Of a DNA stretch of 64,000 nucleotides, positions 34,853 to 46,221 are shown piece by piece. The DNA lies in NCBI GenBank assembly GCA_963931865.1, contig OZ007507.1, positions 16,005,181 through 16,069,180 on the forward strand, in the 5' to 3' direction. Each line of letters opens with the position of its first letter. Within the stretch, counting starts at the first letter, position 1. The notes beneath the pieces are model-generated. The model saw only the letters and a list, made by a program, of their open reading frames with translations, was not told where the DNA came from and searched no databases. The DNA is from Axinella damicornis (taxonomy: Eukaryota > Porifera > Demospongiae > Axinellida > Axinellidae). The position numbers were made by a program, and so were the translations under genes.

Positions 34853-35110
34853 GGATACACATAATAACAAAGCTGCAATTCATAGTCACTATTATCACCA
34901 GATTCATGCTCTATGACCTCCTCTAGCTCTCCACCATCTCTCATCCAGTCTGAATATCAGCATCTTCTGCTGGTCCGGTGCTCCTGCTGTATTATATTGT
35001 CTACTTCGAGATCTGTCACTCTCACATGGAAGGTGTTTGGTGCCTGCAGGTGAAAATGAGCTGCCGTCGCTGTCACAGATTCTTGGATCATGTATTGGTG
35101 TCTCCATCTG
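34849..35110 (-). CDS. Possible 3' exons of the CXXC gene
   Basis: Downstream of the CXXC exon on the same strand, an acceptor CTCTAG at 35111 opens a frame with TPIHDPRICDSDGSSFSP and a possible donor at CCAT|GTGAGAG. A further acceptor (GATATTCAG) opens an acidic frame (WMRDGGELEEVIEHESGD) whose stop TAA would fall in the TTAA of the neighbouring MITE. Phases agree, but no domain supports it. Alternative: untranslated sequence. Confidence 0.3.
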
Positions 35111-35425
35111 CTAGAGTACCGGCACTGGGATGGCAGGTACAGTTACTCCTGCAGCACCTCCATGGAGGTGCTGCGAAATAGCCATTTCGAAGCCCCTGGG
35201 TATAGAGTGGAAACAAGTATAGACTACATCGTGTCTCAAAACGTGGAAGTTGAGCTTAGCTAAATTATAGCAAACCAGTGTGAAGTAGCGAGGAGACACT
35301 TCATTGTGCAGGTGAAAGTTGGAGTTTATTGTGGACTGAACCTGCATGAAATTACATGTTATGTCAATTTGCAATCTTTTGATGATGCAGTGTGCATAGC
35401 TATACACGTACACTTTGTGGCTTAC

Positions 35426-35710
35426 ACTTCCTCTTTGTACAGCATTGTTTCTTTCTCCCTGGTCCTCCAAATTTTGGCTTGTCAGCACAAAAGAGACAGT
35501 CCCCACAGTCTTCTTCTACTAGGCATCCTTCACACTCGCCACACCTTGATCTCTTCTTGCCTGTAAACAAAACAACTGCTGAAGTGAGTGTGCCAAACAG
35601 TATGTACAGCACAAATAACCTGCAGTAGGTTTCCCTGGCTTAGTAGTCCTTCCCGGCACTACTTCTGTGGAAGGTAATGTTGGAGTGGTGTTTGCCTTCT
35701 CTGCAGCCTC
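35426..35710 (-). CDS. CXXC zinc-finger protein, partial (two exons)
   Basis: Exon 35426-35560 encodes a CXXC-type zinc finger: GKKRSRCGECEGC, then DCGDCLFCAD, KFGGPGRKKQCC and KRKC. The cysteine order and the KFGG and KQ signature are those of the family that binds unmethylated CpG in nuclear chromatin regulators (KMT2A, DNMT1, MBD1, CXXC proteins). Exon 35620-35710 upstream adds a linker rich in Pro/Thr (TTPTLPSTEVVPG) and joins in phase 1 to give AGKKRSRCG. The last Cys codon lies at the GTAAGC donor, so its completion depends on the next exon, which I could not fix. Upstream exons were not found before a MITE and the satellite array; the gene may be longer or may be a remnant. Which CXXC protein this is cannot be told. 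Confidence 0.75.
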
Positions 35711-35735
35711 CTATAAGAGTGTCCGGTACATATAG

Positions 35736-36207
35736 CAAGGGGGTGACACTCCCATTGACGCCGTAGTCAGAGGTGCGACCGGGGTCAAGAAATCTTGACC
35801 ATCATTTTTGCTGCTTGACCACCATTTTTGCTGCTTGACCACTTGACCGCATCGCAAAAGACTCTTGACTGTTTGACTGCGCTGTATTTCAGCCGTTGAC
35901 CGTTTGACCGCCGATAGTATACGGAAGAATGCGCAAGGTAAAACGGGGTAATTCCGGTCACGGTATAATTCCGGTCAGTCTATACAAAAGCCACCGCCAA
36001 TTGTACACGATAGATTCTTTGGGAGTCCCACTTATGTTGCAGTAACACTAACTGCTCCTAAGCTTGTACTAGAACTGCAATTATATCCGCATTGCTCTAT
36101 GTTAACTTAGCTTTTGGGCTATACTGACCGGAATTGTACGGTGACCGAAATTACCCTGATTTACCTTAGTGACTCCACCCCTTCGCTGATGGAGTGTCAC
36201 CCCCTTG
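35736..36207. mobile_element. MITE with CAAGGGGGTGACACTCC termini
   Basis: CAAGGGGGTGACACTCC on the left and GGAGTGTCACCCCCTTG on the right, flanked by TATA-type sequence. The interior has CTTGACC repeats (CATTTTTGCTGCTTGACCA twice) and paired blocks around TGACCGGAATT and GGTAATTCCGGTCA. A relative is at 53651-54306. Confidence 0.8.
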
Positions 36208-36412
36208 TATAACTGCTAGCAAAATTTGAACCCGCAAACAATAAGTACATGTATGTGACATCACATACATGTGCATTAATTGGAGTGAGCTGTATGCTAG
36301 CCACCTATGAAGCAGCCAATCTATGCATGAGGGGAGAGTGAGAACTGAAGCATTATTCTCAAAAGTGGATGAGTTTGCCCTACCTGTTAAATTTCTAATA
36401 CTGGTATAGTTA

Positions 36413-39400
36413 CGAGGGGCAACCGCACTCCTGGTAGCCGCGTTGCAACAGGTTGCGACTCGACGGTAGCGCAAGCTAGGTATTGCAACTCATTCCAATT
36501 AACGCACATGCCATGCGACGTCAACGTCGATCAATTGAGCTGAGTCAGCAATGGCGGCCCAAGGAGAAGACAAGAAACTGTTACAGCGCTCATAACTTCG
36601 CCAGCACGGTGAGTTTTGGCATGTAAGCGTCAGTGAACGACAGCGATCACGGCCTTGTGGTCAGAATCTTCGTGTGCCTTTCCTAAGAACGGTACTGCCA
36701 CCGGAAGTCGAAGAGAGCGCTCGAGCAATGGCAGCCACGGCGAGACAAAAGCGATCATATCTCCACCACCAAGGTGAGTTTCAACACCAACTTTTTACAT
36801 TCAGGTCAGGGCATGATAGCGATCACGGCGGTATAGTCAGAATTTCTGTAGGCTAAGCCTAAGTACTCAAACATTATATATATTATATATTAATTATTTA
36901 TCGAGGGGCAACCGCACTCCTGGTAGCCGCGATGCAACCGGTTGCAACTCGCTGGGTGGTCATAGTCTTTGTGGCAATGAAACTTTGAAAGTTGAAGAGA
37001 GCGCTCGAGCAATATGGCAGCTGAAGGGAAGACAAAAGCACTCACAACTCCACTGCCAAGATGAATTTCTGCCACAAAATTGTATGGTTGGGCCACTGCA
37101 CGATAGTGATCATGAAAATTTAGTCAGAACCTTTGTAGGCCCTTCCTGCAGGCTGGGAGGTTTTTTATTTGTTTATATTTGCATTATTAGCGAGGGGCAA
37201 CCGCACTCCTGGTAGCAGCCGCTGCAACCGGTTGCAAGTCGCTGGTAGCGCAAGCTAGGTATCACAACTCAAAACTGCCAGCACGGTGAGTTATGGCATG
37301 CAAGCGGCAGTGAACGACAGCGGTCACGGCCTTGTGGTCTGTGTGCCTTTCCGGTACTGCCACCGTGGCCACGGCGAGACAAAAGCGCTCATATCTCCAC
37401 CACCAAGGTGAGTTTCAACACCAACTTTTTACATTCAGGTCAGTGCATGATAGTGATCACGACGGTGTAGTCAGAATTTCGTAAGCCAAGCCTAAGTACT
37501 CAAACATTATTTAATATGTTTATTTCTGCTTTGTTGACGAGGGGCAACCGCACTCCTGGTAGCCGTTGCAACCCCGCGGCGCGGTTGCCTCGCCGTAGCG
37601 AAGCTAATTATTGCAATTCGTTCTAATTAACGCACATGCCACGTGGCTCAGTCGATCGCGAGCAATGGCGACCAAAAGGAAGACAAGACATTATTACAGC
37701 ACTCACAACTTAGCCAGCACGGTGAGTTTTGGCATGCAAGCGTCAGTGAACGACAGCGATCACGGCCGTGTGGTCAGAATCTTCGTGTGCCTTTCCTATG
37801 AACGGTACTGCCACCGGAAGTCGAAGAGAGCGCTCGAGCAATGGCAGCCACGGCGAGACAAAAGCGCTCATATCTCCACCACCAAGGTGAGTTTCAACAC
37901 CAACTTTTTACATTCAGGTCAGGGCATGATAGCGATCACGGCGGTGTAGTCACAATTTCTGTAGGCCAAGCCTAAGTACTCGAACATTATATTATATTAA
38001 TTAATTATTTATTTACGCGGCACAATTTTTCCTATACCAGGAGTGTAACGAGGGGCAACCGCACTCCTGGTAGCCGCGTTCCCGGTTGCGACTCGCCGTA
38101 GCGCTAGTTTCCAATTAACGCACATGCCACGTGGCAACCACGCTCAGTCGATCGCGAGCAATGGTGACCAAAAGGAAGACAAGACATTATTACAGCACTC
38201 ATAACTTAGCCAGCACGGTGAGTTTCGGTATGTAAGCGTCAGTGAACGACAGCAATCACGGCTGTGTGGTCAGAATCTTTGTGGGGCCTTCGTAAGGCTG
38301 TACTGGCAGCCAACGTCGAAGAGAGCGATCGAGCAATGGCGTCCGACGACACAACAAAAGCGCTTGTATCTCCACCACCAAGGTGAGTTTCAGCACAATT
38401 ATTGTGTGGTTGTGTCACTGCAGCATAGCGATCACGACGGTGTAGTCAGAATCTTTGTAGGCCATCCCGAAGTAGTCAAACGTTTATTAATTATTTAGAT
38501 TAATTACGCGGCACTTTATTTCCTATACCAGGAGTGTAACGAGGGGCAACCGCACTCCTGGTAGCCGCGGTTAAACGGTAGCACAAGCTAAGTGTGGCAG
38601 TTCGTTCCAATTGTCACACATGACGTGAGTACCATGATAGCTATATGTAGGGAAGATCAGATAGAGTGCTCTCAAGCGCATTGCAACCCCGGTTGGTTAC
38701 GACTCGCCGCAGCGTATCGCAATTCGTTCCAATTAACGCACATGCCACGTGGCAACCACGCTCCAGTCGATCGCGAGCAATGGCGACCAAACGGAAGACA
38801 AGACATTATTACAGCACTCACAACTTAGCCAGCACGGTGAGTTTTGGCATGCAAGCGTCAGTGAACGACAGCGATCACGGCCGTGTGGTCAGAATCTTCG
38901 TGTACCTTTCCTAAGAGCGGTACTGCCACCGGAAGTCGAAGGGAGCGCTCGAGCAATGGCAGCCACGGCGAGACAAAAGCGCTCATATCTCCACCACCAA
39001 GGTGAGTTTCAGCACAATTATTTTGATTTTGTGTCACTGCATCATAGCGATCACGACGGTGTAGTCAGAATCTTTGTGGGCCATTCCGAAGTAGTCAAAC
39101 GTTTATTATTTACATTAATTAGATTAATTACATTACGCGGCACAATTTTCTCTATACCAGGAGTGTAACGAGGGGCAACCGCACTCCTGGTAGCCACAGT
39201 TAAACGGTAGCACAAGCTAATTTTGACAGTTCGTTCCAATTATCACACATCAGTGAGTACCATGATAGCTATAGCGCTATATAATGAAGATTTAGAGTGC
39301 TCTCAAGTACACATTCATAAAGCAGCCGCGTTGCAACCGCGGTTGCGACTTGCCGTCGCGCAATCGCAATACGTTCCAATTAACGCACATGCCACGTGGC

Positions 39401-40217
39401 AACCACGCTCAGTCGATCGCGAGGAATGGCAACCAATACAGCACTCACAACTTAGACAGCACGGTGAGGTTCGGCATGTAAGCGTCAGTGAACGATCAGT
39501 GATCACGGCCGTGTGGTCAGAATCTTTGTGTGCCTTTCCTAAGAATGGTACTGCCACCAGAAGTCGAACAGAGCGCTCGAGCAATGGCGACTAACGGCGA
39601 GACAAAAGCGCTCATATCTCCACCACCAAGGTGAGTTCCAGCACATAATCATCAGTTCGTCCGAACCCCCTCGAACCCCTCCTCCCTACGGGCCTGTTTA
39701 GTCAGAACCGTTGTAGCTAGGGCATTCGTAAATAGCCACCGCACTACTAGTACTGGTGATTGGACCAGGTGCATCTCGCCGGCAGGGCAAGCTCACCGTT
39801 CAGAATGGTACTCTGGTATTACTCTCACCCCGAGCAGACTCTGATTGCATCCACCAGCTCGTACTTACAGCTCCAGCCTCCAAGGTTGCCGGTCGGGCAT
39901 AGGCTGGATCGTCTCAATTTAATAGTGCACACGTGGCTGTCTCATTCCCAGCGGATCGGGAACGGAAAAAAAAAAATCCACCCACACAAGGAGGCCAAAA
40001 TTTAGGGTTAGGATTAGGGTTAGGGTCATAACTCCACCACAAAGGTGAGTTTCAGCATAAATATGGGTCAGTCAAAAATTAGAATGATGATGGTGTAGTC
40101 AGAATCTCTCCATGTCCTCCACTGAGCCCAGGAGGTTTTTATTTTTGGGGCATAATTTTCTCTATACCAGGAGTGTAATTACGCGGCACAATTTTTCCCC
40201 TACCAGGAGTGTAAAGA
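36413..40217 (+). repeat. Head-to-tail array of the GGGGCAACC unit (7 units)
   Basis: Units start with CGAGGGGCAACCGCACTCCT at 36413, 36902, 37191, 37538, 38049, 38540 and 39169 (spacing about 290-630 bp, last one longer). Full units end GCGGCACAATTTTTCC plus TATACCAGGAGTGTAA. The ends of neighbours form a hairpin at each junction (TACCAGGAGTG / CACTCCTGGTA). Each full unit carries two related cassettes: ATGGC, 40-50 bp, then GGTGAGTTT (a 5' splice-site match), then GCGATCACGGC and TGTGGTCAGAATCT. Peptides such as MAATARQKRSYLHHQ recur only because the DNA recurs. Satellite, or tandem insertions of a rolling-circle type element; function unknown. Confidence 0.85.
40001..40026 (+). repeat. Interstitial TTAGGG telomere-like repeats
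   Basis: About four units (TTTAGGGTTAGGATTAGGG and TTAGGGT) lie inside the last member of the array. Too short for a chromosome end; possibly a break-repair trace. Confidence 0.75.
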
Positions 40218-41299
40218 ATACCCACTAAATCCCCAATCCACTAAAGTTTGATTATAATACCTTTCGAAGACAGTCTGCTCGAATACCAACCCTGTTCCAA
40301 TAGGCTGAAGGGGCTTTGTTCCTTCGTCCATTAGTTTCCTTAAGAGCACTACATTGTCGAAGCCTCATTCTCGCCCTGATATGAGCATACTTGTTCTTGG
40401 TTTGGCGTGCTCTTTCAACCACTGCTGGCCTGATGACACAGTAGGTAACTATTCCTGGAAGTCTGACTTGATTTTCTTTAGCTGCTCATCTAGGTGCAAC
40501 AGGTCATCAGCAGTAGGGCAAGCATATGTAAGTGTGCCTATTTCCTTCAGAGTGATCCTCACTCCCTCTGTAGCTGACTGTATGGAAACACACTGCTTCT
40601 GTGGCAATGTAAAGTACATCGATCAAAGTGATACTGTGGATTACATAATTCACACACTTACTCTCACTGGTAGGTCACCAAGCACATCTGTGGTATCCAT
40701 GGAGTCACTTGTGGTGTTATCAATGGCAATTGGTTCACTCTTCTGCTGGAAGTGGCAACAGATTGCATCTACATCCATTGAGAGGTAGGCACTCTGGAGG
40801 TATGGTGAAGGTAACTGCTCCCATTGCCACTCTTTACTGTGCTTAAACACTGCAAAGAAGTGCTTACATGGCAGATGGTGCCGTAGCCAATCTTTGCATG
40901 TGCACAAAGGCATCTGATCAGTTGTGTTCCTGCCAAAGTTGATCTTGTACTTATATCCACTTGCCTTCTCCACCTCAAAGATGCCCTTCTTGCTGTCAAC
41001 ATCATGGATGGACTCAGCAGGAAACTTGGAGCTGTTGGACTTCCGGTCAGGGCATGCAGAATCACAGAGCATGGCCTATCATGAAGGTATGGTGGAACGA
41101 AATTCTTGTAACTCCTGTACTGCGATGATTGCTGATAGATACACAAGATACTTCTGCTTGCGGCATGGGAGATAATTCTCAACCAGGAGGGTGATAGTAT
41201 TTGACAGAGTGGTCTGACGCCTTTTGCGTGGTAAGAAACTGTACTTGAACAACTTCTTCTGGGCTTCAGTACCATTATTTGTGTCCACTGCTCCATGGT

Positions 41300-41511
41300 A
41301 CAGTCGATTGCAGTTGCGTTTGAACATTGCGCATTGCGTGACCATGTGTGGCAAGAACTATCTGTGGGTGGAGCTTCACGTAAATGGCACGGCCTTGAAT
41401 ACGCAAGAGTCTGGAAGCCATGCAGACACTTTGCGTGTCATATTTGCAGACACAGTTTCCGTGATAATCCACGCAATACGCAGTGTTCAAACGCAACTGC
41501 AATCGATTGTA
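41300..41511. mobile_element. Inverted-repeat element inside the transposase exon
   Basis: Arms of about 40 bp: CGATTGCAGTTGCGTTTGAA near 41304 and TTCAAACGCAACTGCAATCG near 41487-41506, each leading into CGCAATGCG-type sequence. It separates RDND from TNNGTEAQ of the transposase, parts that are normally close together. Confidence 0.75.
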
Positions 41512-42163
41512 GTCATTGTCCCGGAAAGCCCTAGCCCAGTGCTGTTGAATTAGGTATATATTATGGGATGAAGATGAAGACTAATCCCTAATATACATAT
41601 ACACTAGCTAACAATTGGGCAAGTGTGAGCGAGCCCCACACTAGTCAGTCGAGTGTCGCTTGCGCTAGCTTTTGTCGATCAATTTGTCTCCCATACCGTA
41701 AGTCTGGCACATGCAATTGAACATTGCATACAATTCCAGACATCATACTATGTCATGTACATGTACACGATCCACGACTGCTCAATCAGTGATCTGCGCC
41801 TGGAGTGAAGTTGAAGGACTAACCACTGTCTCTAAAATTACACACATGCACACGCAGGTTGCTGACACTCGCCCATAATGTCCTGCATTCCACTAGTACA
41901 TGTACTTGTATAGACGTACATGTATGTCAGTCAATGGCATACTATTCACTGCCTCATCCCCCTCATCACAGGGCAGAGGAATTGAGAATAAAACATATTC
42001 ATGGCATTGTGTTAGGTAAGTACCTCAGGAATTGAGAGCCACATGTTCAACAGCCACTGACGAACACTGATGGTTTTTCCAAACCTGGGAGGCTTTTAGG
42101 TCGTTCACAGCCAGCTTGTACAGCTCTCCCAGATCATCTCCTTCAGCTGGAGGTACCCAGGCG

Positions 42164-42956
42164 CTAGTCTCGGTACCAGACCCTCGCACGCGGGAGGAGG
42201 GTCTGGTGCACTTGCATACATAAAAATTTGTACTCCGCGGAATTTCGGCGGGATGAATCTGATTGGTTGATTGCTGTTCGATTACATACCTTTTCACGCA
42301 AACACATGCACATCGCAAATTGGAGTGACAGCTGTAGCGCTGATAGAGACAGCGATCGAAGAGACGTTCACCAAGCTTGGATACCCCGCAGCGAATCCCG
42401 AGGAGCTGCATGGAAGCTGGAAAGGAGTTTATGAAAGGGAAAGACGTCTTCGTTTCTACGCTGGAAAGTCCCTATGCTACGGTAGTCTGCCACTTGTGTT
42501 CGACTATTTGCACAGCGGTTCCACACCGATGTCTATTGTTGTTGTCGTAAGCCCTCTGAGAAGGCGCTCGTGCTGGATCAGGTAACTGTAAACATGTAAA
42601 GTCTTGTACACACAGGGCCAGGTATCCATCTGGTTAGCCTCGTACCCAGGCCTTCAATCGCCCTACTTCGCTGCATAATCGGTCCAAAGCTGCAGTAGCG
42701 CTCTCCGAGTTGGAACGTTCCGTCGGTTCTTGCAATCGTCAATCTGGCAGGAACAGAGTTGACAAGGATCGCAAGGTCTACTATATAGCTGTAGCCATTT
42801 CATTGAGTGCATGCACTTTTGGCACCTACTTGTATATCAATCAACGCCTCAAATTATCACTCAGGAATCCTGATACGTCAGCGTATCCCATAAACAGTTT
42901 ATGTATGCAAGTGCACCAGACCCTCCTCCCGTGTGCGAGGGTCTGGTACCGAGACT
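42164..42956. mobile_element. TIR element with 9-bp target duplication in the transposase
   Basis: Long termini of about 60 bp (TAGTCTCGGTACCAGACCCT and complement, through CACTTGCATACATAAA). ACCCAGGCG flanks both sides (42155-42163, 42957-42965). Removing it with one copy of the duplication restores a continuous reading from EKLRACAW into PPAEGDDLGEL. A 9-bp duplication is typical of Mutator-like elements; the interior encodes nothing recognisable. Confidence 0.85.
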
Positions 42957-43126
42957 ACCCAGGCGCATGCACGAAGTTTTTCAAGGAGTGTGTCTACTTC
43001 CACGTGGGTAAGACCATGTTTGTGGTTTCGGCACCACCGTTCTCGGTGGAAGTCACACAAGTAAACCTTAGTGCTTGGAAAAACAGCTTGCACTGCGGCC
43101 AACTCGGCCTCGGAATAATCAGACAT

Positions 43127-43872
43127 CACAGAGTCGGTAGACTCTGTATGTAGGGATACGACGTACACGCAATTAATATTATGCTAATACAAAAGAATCT
43201 CTCCAAATCTCAGAAACGGTACACTTATAAGCCTTTATAACCACATACCGTTCATCTTCGAGTGTTTTCATGACCAACAAGACTCCTCGCGTCGCGAAAA
43301 ACCGTCGCGAAAGTACCACACCAGGTACTCGCAAACGGGCAAATTGTTTTTCTTTCTTCAGACAGGCTAGCTCAGCGTCGACTCAATCTCTCATGATGGT
43401 TTTGCACGAAACAGCAGCATTTCACACCGAGTAGTGCACCTGGCCATCGCTTTTTCGCAACTTCCAAGTCTTCACCAGGCAGCTGCAGCTGCCCACTCAA
43501 TAACTAGGACTTCTTTAGTCACGCCATTTTCTCGTTTGTAACGCATGCGCGATCACTTAGCAACGAACGTAATTATTACTCAAGATCGCTGAATTAGAAG
43601 TGTCTTGCGCCGTTGTGTTGACATAATTTTGTACTTCGGTAAATTCTACTAACCTACTGTGTTCTGTGAGAGGGCTGATTATTGTCTTCAGACAGGGATT
43701 ACTGCCTTAGTATTCATCCAGAAAAGGGTGGACTTGGGTCTGATTCTTCAGCCAATGCTGGCAGTGTGAATACCAGAGTCAATATTGTCCATATACTGGC
43801 TCCTACTAGTATTACTTGTGAGGATACCAACTTCTGCTCTGTGATGGCAAATTGCTGCTAAAAAAAATGACA
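43127..43872. mobile_element. Element X, copy 2
   Basis: Homologous to 16304-17068, starting CACAGAGTCGGTAGACTCTG directly after the transposase codons for SDYSEAEL. It ends at AAAAAAATGACAT, where a GGGGCAACC block is inserted before the foldback. Confidence 0.75.
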
Positions 43873-44970
43873 TATTACACTCCTGGTAGGGGAAAAATTG
43901 TGCTGCGTAATTACACTCCTGGTAGGGAAAAAATTGTGCCGCGTAATATAATATAATGTTTGAGTACTTAGGCTTGGCCTACAAAGATTCTGACTACACC
44001 GTTGTGATCGCTATCATGCTCTGACCTGAATGATAAAAGTTGGTGCTGAAACTCACCTTGGCGGTGGAGATATGAGCGCTTTTGTCTCGCCGTTGGCCAC
44101 CATTGCTCGAGCGCTCCATCGACTTCCGGTGGCAGTACCGTTCTTAGGAAAGGCACACGAAGATTCTGACCACACGGCCGTGATCGCTGTCGTTCACTGA
44201 CGCTTACATGCCAAACTCACCGTGCTGGCTAAGTTGTGAGTGCTGTAATAATGTCTTGTCTTCCTTTTGGTCGCCATTGCTCGCGATCGACTGAGCGTGG
44301 TTGCTACGTGGCATGTGCGTTAATTGGAATGTATTGCAATACTTAGCTTGCGCTACGGCAGGTTGAATGCAGCTACTTTATGAATGGTATATACTTGAGA
44401 GCACTCTTCCCTGTATATATCTATCATGGTACTCATGTAATGTGTGATAATGAACTGTCACACTTAGCTTGTGCTACCGTTTAACCGCGGCTACCAGGAG
44501 TGCGGTTGCCCCTCGATAATAATAATGTTTGAGTACTTGGGCTCGGCCTACAGAAGTTGTGACTACACCGTCGTGATCGCTTTCATGCCCTGACCTGAAT
44601 GTAAAATGTTGGTGTTGAAACTCACCTTGGTGGTGGAGATATGAGCGCTTTTGTCTCGTTGTGGCCGCCATTGTTCAAGCGCTCTCTTCGACTTCCGGTG
44701 ACAGTACCATTCTTAGGAACGGCACACGAAGATTCTGACCACACGACCATGATCGCTGTCGTTCACTGACGCTTGCATGCCATAACTCACCGTGCTGGCT
44801 AAGTTGTGAGTGCTGTAATAATGTCTTGTCTTCCTTTTGGTCGCTATTGCTCGCGATCGACTGAGCCACGTGGCATGTGCGTTAATTAGAACGAATTGCA
44901 ATAATTAGCTTCGCTACGGCGAGGCAACCGCGGGGTTGCAACGGCTACCAGGAGTGCGGTTGCCCCTCGG
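43873..44970 (-). repeat. Two-unit GGGGCAACC array
   Basis: Minus-strand copies of the 36413-40217 unit, with the 39-bp terminal motif twice at the left (43873-43945) and 5' ends at about 44515 and 44969. It lies between element X and the foldback, which are adjacent at 16304-17341, so it probably inserted into that pair. Confidence 0.8.
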
Positions 44971-45223
44971 ACAAGTAATAAAAACATTCGAAAATGTAAC
45001 AGGATGTAGGGATACCAGAACGGCAAAAAGTAAGGAAACAAGGTAGGGATGATCGCACAAAACAGTGAAGTATACAATCCCCCTACATATCTTTTTTCAT
45101 TATACACATATATGGAAAAAGATCTCTGTAGGGGGGTTGTATACTTCACTGTTTTGTGCGATCATCCCTACCTTGTTTCCTTACTTTTTGCCGTTCTGGT
45201 ATCCCTACATCCTGTTACATTTT
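44971..45223. mobile_element. Foldback element, copy 3 (right end truncated)
   Basis: Same palindrome as 17069-17341. The right arm stops at TGTTACATTTT and runs straight into the transposase exon (minus-strand SWNSDW). Confidence 0.85.
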
Positions 45224-45589
45224 CCAGTCTGAGTTCCAAGATTTCAACATTTGGAGAGCCTCCTCAATGTTATCTGCAGATTCACTTTGTACGATAAATT
45301 TGCCGTCCACAGAGTAACCTACATTGGTCCTAACACATACGAAAAACAGTGTTGTACGTATAGCGTCTATCAAGCTAATGGTATTCCCATACCGTGCTAG
45401 TAGCTGTTTCTGCCAGTTGGTTTGATGTACCCACAGCAGTGGCTGTTCGTAGCTGCCTGTGTCATGTACTGTGTTGCTCTCTTCAGCTCCATCGTTGCCT
45501 CTATACATGTGCATACTGGTGCAATTTGTTCTGTTTTCAGGTGGTGGAGTTGTTACACTTGGATGCTTCTCCATACTGACCTTCTCAAC

Positions 45590-46220
45590 GAATGGATGAA
45601 AGAAGTGAGTAGAGAGAAACCGCCCAAAAGCTCAAGAGTCAAAGTGCAAGGCAGTCAGAAGATAGGCTGCCATGCACATATTATAGTCATCAAAAAGTGT
45701 GTGCTGTATCCAGAGTACAAAGTTCACCAAGATGGAAACAAAGTCACCGTACACATAGCTAGTACCCTCAAACAAAGACTGATGCAGGAGTTAAACAACA
45801 GCTCAACCGGGATGCAGCCCTGGTGCAAACCACCACTGCCTACTTTGTCTCCCTGCCAACAGAGAGTGCTCACCATGGACATCCTACAGGGGGAGGAGTT
45901 GCCGGATTTTCCCAAAGGATGAATGAGAAAGTGGCAACCAAAATATCAATATCTGACATTAGTCAGTTACGGAGTCTCCTTCGCCAGTATGTTGTGCATG
46001 ATCTGTGCAAAGATGACGTACCTGACCCCAATGATCGAGCTTACTTTCCACTAGATAGTGATTTCAAAAATCATATCTATATGGCCAAATGTGCAATCCA
46101 GCTTTCTTGCCTTGACCAGGAAAATGCCAAGCTAAAGATTGAACAGTGGAGAAAAACTGACCCTGACAGTATAATATTGTGGTCCAAACTGGCAATCAAG
46201 CGTCTTGGTTTCCACAATTG
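45590..46220 (+). pseudogene. N-terminal half of a MULE/SWIM-type protein, fragment 1
   Basis: Two overlapping frames, shifted near 45800, read SSRVKVQGSQKIGCHAHIIV, VLYPEYKV, AYFVSLPTES..HPTGG and NDRAYFPLDSDFKNHIYMAK, then LDQENAKLKIEQWRKTDPDS. This resembles the region that precedes the DDE domain in animal MULE/SWIM-type proteins (from memory of such families). It points away from the DDE half on the other strand, about 110 bp off, so either an inversion has split one gene or two copies lie head to head. The frameshift marks it as dead. Confidence 0.6.
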
Positions 46221-46221
46221 A

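Larger units (their letters stand above)
40461..45480 (-). pseudogene. MULE-type transposase with SWIM zinc finger, broken
   Basis: Minus-strand pieces, in order: 45224-45480 (VHQTNWQKQLLARYGN, SLIDAIRTT with the first catalytic Asp, RTNVGYSV, MLKSWNSDW); 42966-43126 (SDYSEAELAAVQAVFPS with the second Asp, then VYLCDFHRE); 42046-42154 (EGDDLGELYKLAVNDLKASQ, then a frameshift before RQWLLNMWLSIPE); 41513-41550 (HWARAFRDND); 41115-41299 (TNNGTEAQKKLFKYSFLPRK, catalytic Glu); 40665-41072 (SWIM finger CTCKDWLRHHLPCKHFF); 40461-40601 (C-terminal helix DDLLHLDEQLKKIKSDFQE). This is the Mutator-like DDE fold plus the SWIM finger that follows it. At least three insertions and one frameshift lie in coding sequence, so it is dead. 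Confidence 0.8.

Noticed and set aside
36674..39600. Basic peptides (MAATARQKRSYLHHQG, MATKRKTRHYY) as a multigene family
   Set aside because: They are translations of a satellite also present in both orientations elsewhere. Kept as a finding on possible exonisation, not as genes.
40001..40026. Chromosome end
   Set aside because: Only four units, embedded between ordinary repeats with sequence on both sides.
42228..43153. Plus-strand frames of 104 and 147 residues
   Set aside because: They lie in the TIR element and antisense to the transposase exon; no domain.
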